Virus record (IMG/VR): IMGVR_UViG_3300021963_000701
Location: 1 to 22,663 of that record
Strand: one strand, 5' to 3'
From: a virus
Length of the DNA: 22,663 nucleotides
The notes under the pieces were generated by a model that saw nothing but the letters and a program-made list of their open reading frames with translations, had not been told where the DNA came from and made no database searches. Of this stretch, positions 18,284-22,663 are shown in pieces. Made by a program: the position numbers and the translations under genes. Position 1 is the first letter of the stretch; the number at the start of each line of letters is the position of its first letter.

Positions 18284-18305
18284 TCTCAGTGTTTATAGAA
18301 AAACG

Positions 18306-18977
18306 ATGACGTTAGATCTTCATAACTTTTTTAAGTTTTATGATGATACAAATGCGAATCATGTAGCAGCAGTTCAATGGTTAGAAGATAATCTACCTGC
18401 TCAATTCCTAGACGACTCAGAAACTGATTGGATTGGAATTTTTAGAACTAAACCCCCTACACCAGCAGTTCTTGCAGTTCCATACTTCAATCAAGTAGAC
18501 AACTATAGAGATGCACATAGAACCTGCAACTCTTCATCGTGCGCTATGTGCCTTGCTTTCCTCAAGCCAGGAAGCATTAAAGGTGATGATGAATATGTTA
18601 AGAAAGTATTTGCAATTGGTGATACGACTGATCATGCCGTACAGACAAAAGTTCTGGCTGGTTATGGAGTTAAGTCACACTTTAGTTACAATCTTTCTTT
18701 TGCTGATATTGATAAAAGTCTTGATGCTGGGAAGCCTGTCGTTATTGGTATCTTGCATCGCGGTCCTCTATCTGCACCTACTGGTGGGCACATGTGTGTT
18801 GTAATTGGTAAAACGCCAGATGGTAAAGGATACTATGTAAATGATCCATATGGCTCATTGAACGATAACTATACTGGTCCAGTTACAAATGGTAAGAAGA
18901 CCATTTACACCAAAGCAGTTCTTAAGCATCGTTGGTGCCCAGGCGGCAATGATGGTTGGGGAAGAATTTTCGATTGA
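18306..18977 (+). CDS. C39-like cysteine peptidase with lysin N-terminal module
   Basis: The product is 223 aa. Residues 4-47 (LDLHNFFKFYD... to IGIFR) are a module also found at the start of the GH24 muramidase gene next door. A Pro-rich linker follows (KPPTPAV), then a Peptidase_C39-like domain: VPYFNQVDNYRD, catalytic Cys74 in RTCNSSSCAM, His162 in GGHMCVVIG, and Asp180 in YYVNDPYGS. It probably cuts peptidoglycan cross-bridges or a host protein. It is first behind the late promoter, so it acts at lysis or in the virion. No signal peptide. Confidence 0.85.
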   Translation: MTLDLHNFFKFYDDTNANHVAAVQWLEDNLPAQFLDDSETDWIGIFRTKPPTPAVLAVPYFNQVDNYRDAHRTCNSSSCAMCLAFLKPGSIKGDDEYVKKVFAIGDTTDHAVQTKVLAGYGVKSHFSYNLSFADIDKSLDAGKPVVIGILHRGPLSAPTGGHMCVVIGKTPDGKGYYVNDPYGSLNDNYTGPVTNGKKTIYTKAVLKHRWCPGGNDGWGRIFD

Positions 18978-18991
18978 TAGGAGAACAAAAA

Positions 18992-19663
18992 ATGGCACGT
19001 ATCGATTTGCACAACTTCTTCAAGTTCTATGACGAGAAGAACCCTAATCACGTTAAAGCAGTTCAGTGGTTGGAAGATAATCTCCCAGTCAAATATCTAG
19101 AAGATAATATTGATTGGGCAGAAATTTATCGCGGAAAAAAGACTAGTGCTGCACCAGCATCTGCACCCGCTGCTGCAGCTCCAGTAACAGGTGGTGATGA
19201 TGTCCCACAAATGGGAATTAAATTAATTAAAGAGTTTGAAGGATGTCACTTAAAGGCATATCCTGATCCTCTTACAGGTGGACTTCCAATTACTATTGGT
19301 TGGGGTTCAACACGTAAGAAAGATGGATCACATTTTAAACTAGGTGATACATTAACCCAACAAGAAGCAGACCAACTTCTTATCGAACAATGCAAGAATG
19401 AATTCCTTCCTGCCTTGCGTAAAATCCCTTATTGGAGTGAAATGTCTGATGGAAAAAGAGGCGCTCTGCTCAGCTTTGCTTATAATCTTGGTGCCGGTTT
19501 TTACGGTGGTGATAACTTTAATACTATTACTAAACGCCTGAAGAATAAAGAGTGGGACTTAGTGCCCGATGCGCTTTATCTCTACAGAAATCCTGGTTCT
19601 AATGTTGAAGCAGGTCTTGCTCGTAGAAGAAAAGCAGAAGGTGAAGCTTGGAAAAAAGGTTAA
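18992..19663 (+). CDS. GH24 muramidase endolysin with shared N-terminal module
   Basis: The product is 223 aa. An N-terminal module (residues 5-47) matches the upstream peptidase gene at about 70% identity. An Ala/Pro-rich linker (52-66) follows, then a T4-type lysozyme domain from about 74: KEFEGCHLKAYPDPLTGG with Glu83 and Asp92, PITIGWGST with Thr101, and ALLSFAYNLGAGF and AGLARRRKAE as the later conserved parts. It hydrolyses the glycan strands of peptidoglycan. No signal or anchor is seen, so it needs a holin (candidate at 19682). Ribosome site GATAGGAG precedes the ATG. Confidence 0.93.
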   Translation: MARIDLHNFFKFYDEKNPNHVKAVQWLEDNLPVKYLEDNIDWAEIYRGKKTSAAPASAPAAAAPVTGGDDVPQMGIKLIKEFEGCHLKAYPDPLTGGLPITIGWGSTRKKDGSHFKLGDTLTQQEADQLLIEQCKNEFLPALRKIPYWSEMSDGKRGALLSFAYNLGAGFYGGDNFNTITKRLKNKEWDLVPDALYLYRNPGSNVEAGLARRRKAEGEAWKKG

Positions 19664-19681
19664 CCTCAAACTAAGGAACAA

Positions 19682-20026
19682 ATGGAAACACCAAACAAAA
19701 AGGAAAAGTGTATGAGTACTGTTATACGCATTGCGATTTTGGGTTGGTCTGCTGCTCTCCTCACTGCTAGTTATGCTGGGGCTCTATCTAAGATGGACCC
19801 CACTTTCATTGCAACTGTTTTCACCGCATCTGCTGCAACTTTTGGTATTAACACAATGAAGAAGGGTGGTGATGAAGATGAAAAAAAAGAAGAACCACGT
19901 AGAGAAGTTGTAGTAGAACCTACACCAGAACCTGCAGCACCAGAAGTTGCTGCTGCAGAACCAACTCTTGAAGAAAGAGTTGAAGTCCTAGAAGGACAAG
20001 TACAACCACGCACAGGTAGAGCATAA
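19682..20026 (+). CDS. Holin-like protein with possible dual start
   Basis: The product is 114 aa from 19682, or 104 aa from the ATG at 19712. Two hydrophobic segments follow (VIRIAILGWSAALLTASYAG and PTFIATVFTASAATFGINTM) with a short turn, then a long acidic, Pro/Ala/Glu-rich tail (EDEKKEEP ... QPRTGRA). This resembles a class II holin and it lies directly behind the endolysin. Both ATGs have a ribosome site (AAGGAACAA and AAGGAAAAG). The longer form adds Lys-rich METPNKKEKC, recalling the lambda S holin/antiholin pair, in which extra N-terminal positive charge delays lysis. Function inferred. Confidence 0.62.
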   Translation: METPNKKEKCMSTVIRIAILGWSAALLTASYAGALSKMDPTFIATVFTASAATFGINTMKKGGDEDEKKEEPRREVVVEPTPEPAAPEVAAAEPTLEERVEVLEGQVQPRTGRA

Positions 20027-20139
20027 TGGCTAAGTCGGCAAACAAAGGTAAAAAAGGTTCTGCTGGAGGTAAGCAATCCAAGCAAAATCAAGGTAATGCA
20101 ACTGCAAAAAAAGCAAAGAATGGTGGTAAGAAAAAATGA
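20026..20139 (+). CDS. 37-aa strongly basic protein
   Basis: The frame MAKSANKGKKGSAGGKQSKQ, ending AKNGGKKK, is almost only Lys, Gly, Ala, Gln and Asn, with about 13 Lys. It is intrinsically disordered and likely binds nucleic acid or a negatively charged surface such as the acidic tail of the holin-like protein upstream. Its start overlaps that gene's stop (TAATG) and its stop overlaps the next start (ATGA). Not recognised as a family. Confidence 0.6.
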   Translation: MAKSANKGKKGSAGGKQSKQNQGNATAKKAKNGGKKK

Positions 20140-20315
20140 TTGAATTTGTGACTTTGACTATTGTTGGACATATGATAGTTGGACCTAATTTATGCCAAAC
20201 CGATTTTTTAGGTGACGATCAAATTTACACATTTACATACCAATGCCAAGAGAATGGAACACTCCTAAACGAGAGTGTTGGAATGCTCCCATCCATCAAA
20301 TACTCAAAGCTATAG
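20136..20315 (+). CDS. 59-aa hypothetical protein, overlaps the next gene
   Basis: The frame MIEFVTLTIVGHMIVGPNLC, then QTDFLGDDQIYTFTYQC, is a short hydrophobic start with two Cys later. ATGA overlap with the basic protein supports translation. It could be a periplasm-facing lipoprotein-like or membrane protein. Its last 73 bp overlap the next frame at 20243. Function unknown. Confidence 0.55.
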   Translation: MIEFVTLTIVGHMIVGPNLCQTDFLGDDQIYTFTYQCQENGTLLNESVGMLPSIKYSKL

Positions 20316-20443
20316 ATAATCACACCCGTCTTCACATGGAGACGGGTGATTTTTGGCATGAAGAACAGGCCCAGATCTTGAGAAAGTATGTAAAAGATTT
20401 GAAAGTCTGGATACATAAAGAAGAAGGTTGGTGGAACGAATGA
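20243..20443 (+). CDS. 66-aa hypothetical phage protein
   Basis: The frame MPREWNTPKRECWNAPIHQI, then LKAIDNHTRLHMETGD and a Trp-rich end (KVWIHKEEGWWNE), is a helical soluble protein with an H-x2-R/H-E pattern. I believe such proteins recur in cyanomyoviruses, but no function is known. It overlaps the previous gene by 73 bp in another frame and the next gene by four bases (ATGA). Confidence 0.65.
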   Translation: MPREWNTPKRECWNAPIHQILKAIDNHTRLHMETGDFWHEEQAQILRKYVKDLKVWIHKEEGWWNE

Positions 20444-21186
20444 AAAAGTTATTCACCTCAGTTGGTTTAGTTTTATCTTTAGCATTTCCTGCTATAGCAT
20501 CATCTTTAGAACCAAAACAACCAACAGTACGACCCTATAGTGCAGAGGCAATGGGTTGTATGATTCTCTTAGAATGCACTGAAGGAGTGGAAAAACTCAC
20601 AGTGGATTCTGAACTACTAAAGGATCCAGATTTTGATCCGTTTAGAGAAGAACTAAAAAGAATCATTGCTGCTCTTGATGGGGTAAATGTGCCCGTGTAT
20701 GTTGCACCAGAAAGATATTTTACACCGAGAACAGTAGGATTATACAAACCAAACTACAATCGTTTCTTTGTAAATGAAACTCTCCTTAAAGATCCCAGAG
20801 AGTTTCTTGGAACAATGAGGCACGAGGGATGGCACGCTGTTCAAGATTGTATGGGCGGAGGAATGCAAACTTCTTTTATGGCTCAAGTACATCAGGACTC
20901 TGAGATTCCTGCTTGGGTAATGAAGCAGACTAGATTAACTTATGAATCAATGATGCAAAGTCGTGCGATTCCTTGGGAAGCAGATGCTAACTGGGCAGAA
21001 GAACAATCAAATCAGACCGCAGAAAAGTTAGAAATGTGTGCGAAGGGTCCTCTGTGGGAACAAATTCGTCCTACACCAATGACTATGGATTGGTTGATTG
21101 GTTGTGGTTGGATGAAACCACAAGAGGGTAAGTATCCTTATTATCCAAATAAAAAAGTAGAGTATTGTACAGAAGGTAAGTATTGA
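20440..21186 (+). CDS. Secreted zinc metallopeptidase-like protein
   Basis: The product is 248 aa. A signal peptide (MKKLFTSVGLVLSLAFPAIA) is followed by a soluble domain. HEGWH (128-132) is an H-E-x-x-H zincin site and IPWEADANWAEE (Glu180) a likely third ligand, in gluzincin style. Several Cys (40, 46, 137 and more C-terminal) may form disulfides, fitting a periplasmic location. It might cleave envelope proteins or peptidoglycan peptides near lysis. The ATG at 20440 overlaps the upstream stop; an in-frame GTG at 20428 would spoil the signal peptide. Confidence 0.75.
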   Translation: MKKLFTSVGLVLSLAFPAIASSLEPKQPTVRPYSAEAMGCMILLECTEGVEKLTVDSELLKDPDFDPFREELKRIIAALDGVNVPVYVAPERYFTPRTVGLYKPNYNRFFVNETLLKDPREFLGTMRHEGWHAVQDCMGGGMQTSFMAQVHQDSEIPAWVMKQTRLTYESMMQSRAIPWEADANWAEEQSNQTAEKLEMCAKGPLWEQIRPTPMTMDWLIGCGWMKPQEGKYPYYPNKKVEYCTEGKY

Positions 21187-21335
21187 TGGAATTTCCTTGG
21201 GGAGTTGTAACAATATTGGGATGTGGTCTTATCTTTACTGCATATGTAATTTACTACATATTACGATTAGCACACGAGGAAATGAAAGATGAAAAATTTA
21301 GCAATCATTCTATCAACGACAAGTCTTCTCATTAG
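21186..21335 (+). CDS. 49-aa membrane protein
   Basis: The frame MEFPWGVVTILGCGLIFTAY, then VIYYILRLAHEEMKDEK, has one membrane helix and a charged tail. Its start shares the last base of the zincin stop (TGATG). Its last 47 bp overlap the next gene in another frame. With its neighbours it could make a spanin-like pair at the end of the lysis block; this is speculation from order and topology. Confidence 0.52.
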   Translation: MEFPWGVVTILGCGLIFTAYVIYYILRLAHEEMKDEKFSNHSINDKSSH

Positions 21336-21501
21336 TGGAGCACTTTGTTATGGTGCTTATGTAACTTATAAAAAGGCAGAAGCAATTCTCAATAACCCAG
21401 AACAGTTTGTTGGTAAGGTTGTGGAGAACCAAGTCAATAAAGCATTTGAAAAATTACCTATTCCAAAACTAAATAGTGAGAAGTTTAAGTTGCCCTTCTA
21501 A
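21289..21501 (+). CDS. 70-aa membrane-anchored protein
   Basis: The frame MKNLAIILSTTSLLISGALC ... is an N-terminal hydrophobic segment (5-26), possibly a membrane anchor or uncleaved signal, then a basic/polar helical part (TYKKAEAILNNPEQFVGKVV ... KLPF). It is nested into the end of the preceding gene, like o-spanin genes nested in i-spanin genes, though no lipobox is seen. Function unknown. Confidence 0.6.
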   Translation: MKNLAIILSTTSLLISGALCYGAYVTYKKAEAILNNPEQFVGKVVENQVNKAFEKLPIPKLNSEKFKLPF

Positions 21502-21507
21502 TAAATA
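21501..21507 (+). promoter_or_regulatory. Late-promoter-like ATAAATA
   Basis: TAATAAATAT begins on the last base of the preceding gene's stop, 20 bp before the ATG at 21527. It fits late expression of the next gene. Confidence 0.5.
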
Positions 21508-21526
21508 TCTAAAAAGTATTTGTAAA

Positions 21527-22027
21527 ATGGACGCACAAGAACTTCGCAATCTTCAAGAAGCATATATGGAAGTTGTTGAAAATCAGCAACTTGATGAAGC
21601 ATCTGGTGGTATTATAGGGGGAAAAACTTTTTCTTCTGGAAGTTCTCAATTAAAACAAAAACCAAAAAGTTCTTCAAAATTGGGTAGAAAAATTGGTAAA
21701 TCTTTGAGTGGTTTTAGTTTCGGTGGTGAAAAACCAAAAGATATTGTTAAAAGAACTAAAAGTGCTAGTGATAGTGAATTGAATACCTTATCAAGAAGAA
21801 GTGATGAAAAAGAACCAGGAAAAGGTAGAAGTAAAAGTGGTAGAGAGTTTCAGTTAAAAGTTATTGAAAGAGAGAAGAGAAGAAGAAGTAAAACTAATGA
21901 AGAAGTAGATATTTACGACATCATCCTCTCACATCTTCTTGATGAAGGATATGCTGAAACTCCAGAAGCAGCAGAAGCAATTATGGTGAATATGAGTGAA
22001 GAGTGGAGAGATAGTATTATTGGTTGA
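21527..22027 (+). CDS. Probable virion-associated protein
   Basis: The product is 166 aa. An N-terminal helix (MDAQELRNLQEAYMEVVENQ) and a C-terminal module (DIYDIILSHLLDEGYAETPE, then AAEAIMVNMSEEWRDSI) flank a long basic, Ser/Lys/Gly-rich low-complexity centre. I remember the two end modules as recurring in cyanomyovirus proteins of unknown, probably structural role. The disordered basic centre could contact DNA or serve as a processed head protein. Late-promoter box upstream. Frame starting earlier than the ATG at 21527 would run through the promoter. Confidence 0.68.
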   Translation: MDAQELRNLQEAYMEVVENQQLDEASGGIIGGKTFSSGSSQLKQKPKSSSKLGRKIGKSLSGFSFGGEKPKDIVKRTKSASDSELNTLSRRSDEKEPGKGRSKSGREFQLKVIEREKRRRSKTNEEVDIYDIILSHLLDEGYAETPEAAEAIMVNMSEEWRDSIIG

Positions 22028-22069
22028 TAAATATTAGTGCTTGTTTGTGGTTATTCAAGCAAAGGATTG

Positions 22070-22092
22070 GGAGCAGAAATGCTCCTTTTCTT
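22070..22092 (+). terminator. Rho-independent terminator
   Basis: GGAGCA (22070-22075) pairs perfectly with TGCTCC (22080-22085) over a GAAA tetraloop, then TTTTCTT. It ends the transcript of the gene at 21527 within the larger inverted repeat. Confidence 0.85.
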
Positions 22093-22093
22093 G

Positions 22094-22101
22094 TATAAAT
22101 A
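22094..22101 (+). promoter_or_regulatory. T4-type late promoter of the endonuclease gene
   Basis: An exact TATAAATA lies 22 bp before the ATG at 22124. Transcripts from here would begin within the 3' arm of the inverted repeat and lack the 5' arm, leaving the start codon free. Confidence 0.68.
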
Positions 22102-22123
22102 ACTATAACCACAAACAAAGCAG

Positions 22124-22663
22124 ATGGAATACTACACTTACGCTTATTTGCGTGAAGACGGAACACCTTATTACATCGGTAAAGGTAAGGGGTTTAGATT
22201 GTATGTTAAAAAAAGAATTGTGCCTTTACCAAGTAAAGATAGAATAATATATCTAAAAAGAAATCTAACAGAGCAAGAGGCAATCAAACACGAAATTTAT
22301 ATGATTGCTGTTTATGGTAGAAAAGATAATGGGACTGGTATTTTGAGAAATCTTACTGATGGTGGAGAGGGAACTTCTGGTAAGATTATTAGTGAAGAAC
22401 AAAAGAAATCTCATAGTTTGAGGATGAGTGGTACAAATCACCCTTTTTATGGTAAAACTGCTTCAAAATCTCATAGAGAAAACATAAGTAATGCTTTATC
22501 TGGTAAGAAAAAAACAAAGGAACATATAGAAAAACTACCACAAAATAAGAAAGGAGCAGTTCGTTCCCAAGAATTCAAGGACAAAAGAAAAAATTATATG
22601 ACTGGGAGAAAGTGGTGGAATAATGGTGAAGTTGAAAAACTTTTTGGTGGTAATGAAGTTCCT
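22124..22663 (+). CDS. GIY-YIG homing endonuclease (3' end beyond window)
   Basis: At least 180 aa, open at the window end. TYAYLREDGTPYYIGKGKGF (residues 5-24) is a GIY-YIG catalytic motif of the Y-x-Y-L-R...Y-Y-I-G-K-G type. EQEAIKHEIYMIAVYGRKD continues the fold with the conserved Glu, and NLTDGGEGTSG closes it. SEEQKKSHSLRMSGTNHPFY, then GKTASKSHRENISNALSGKK, are NUMOD3-like DNA-binding repeats. Such freestanding enzymes cut phage DNA to spread their own gene. Expression seems controlled by the inverted repeat and late promoter just upstream. The C-terminal MTGRKWWNNGEVEKLFGG matches a module common in phage homing endonucleases. Confidence 0.92.
   Translation, partial: MEYYTYAYLREDGTPYYIGKGKGFRLYVKKRIVPLPSKDRIIYLKRNLTEQEAIKHEIYMIAVYGRKDNGTGILRNLTDGGEGTSGKIISEEQKKSHSLRMSGTNHPFYGKTASKSHRENISNALSGKKKTKEHIEKLPQNKKGAVRSQEFKDKRKNYMTGRKWWNNGEVEKLFGGNEVP

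Larger units (their letters stand above)
22041..22118 (+). repeat. 14-bp perfect inverted repeat around terminator and late promoter
   Basis: TTGTTTGTGGTTAT (22041-22054) and ATAACCACAAACAA (22105-22118) are perfect inverse complements. They enclose a terminator (22070-22092) and a late promoter (22094-22101), and the 3' arm ends 5 bp before the endonuclease ATG. In a read-through transcript the stem would cover the translation start region. Confidence 0.85.

Noticed and set aside
19771-20091. Reverse 106-aa Ser-rich frame
   Set aside because: Antisense to the holin-like gene's low-complexity Glu/Pro/Ala codons; Ser/Gly richness follows from that.

Overview
The window looks like part of the genome of a large T4-like cyanophage (cyanomyovirus) of marine Synechococcus or Prochlorococcus. 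It is AT-rich, and every supported gene is on the + strand. Genes are tightly packed, often with ATGA-type stop/start overlaps. It carries 22 recognisable tRNA genes plus one degenerate tRNA, two high-light-inducible (hli) genes, a plant-type ferredoxin, a peroxiredoxin, 2OG-Fe(II) oxygenases, a GH24 endolysin and T4-late-promoter-like TATAAATA boxes. This combination is typical of cyanomyoviruses. Gene functions below are inferred from motifs read by eye; no database search was run.

Layout. (1) 1-810: the 3' end of a tail-lysozyme-like gene, apparently frameshifted, and a small membrane protein. (2) 827-5595: a tRNA array interrupted by small genes (a zinc-ribbon protein, several tiny membrane proteins, a Phd/YefM-like protein, a sulfotransferase). 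Near-consensus sigma70 promoters sit directly behind tRNA 3' ends. (3) 5596-7202: conserved small phage genes and a 2OG oxygenase, ending in a strong terminator. (4) 7203-15207: an eight-kilobase operon for glycan synthesis. It encodes a GDP-mannose 3,5-epimerase, a CgeB-like glycosyltransferase, a STELLO/DUF288-like protein, a GT11 fucosyltransferase, an FkbM methyltransferase, a GT6 (ABO-type) transferase, GT25-like proteins and a UDP-sugar 4-epimerase. (5) 15204-18242: a secreted beta-barrel-like protein, two hli genes, a 2OG oxygenase, petF, small membrane proteins and a peroxiredoxin. (6) 18276-21501: a lysis block with a C39-like peptidase and a GH24 muramidase sharing one N-terminal module, a holin-like protein, small basic and membrane proteins, and a secreted zincin. 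(7) 21501-22663: a probable late virion protein, then a GIY-YIG homing endonuclease cut by the window end. A perfect 14-bp inverted repeat frames the endonuclease gene's terminator and late promoter.

How it may work together. Strong host-type promoters with exactly 17-bp spacers probably drive early expression of the tRNAs, host-metabolism genes and glycan operon. TATAAATA boxes would drive late lysis and virion genes. The most striking set is the glycan operon. A GT11 H-type alpha-1,2-fucosyltransferase, a GT6 ABO-type transferase and a UDP-hexose 4-epimerase together look like the enzymatic logic of an A/B histo-blood-group-like glycan. The only visible GDP-sugar enzyme makes GDP-L-galactose rather than GDP-L-fucose. 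Also notable are the two lysins with a common N-terminal module, terminators whose hairpins contain the -35 box of the next promoter, and dyads built into the tRNA-cluster promoters.
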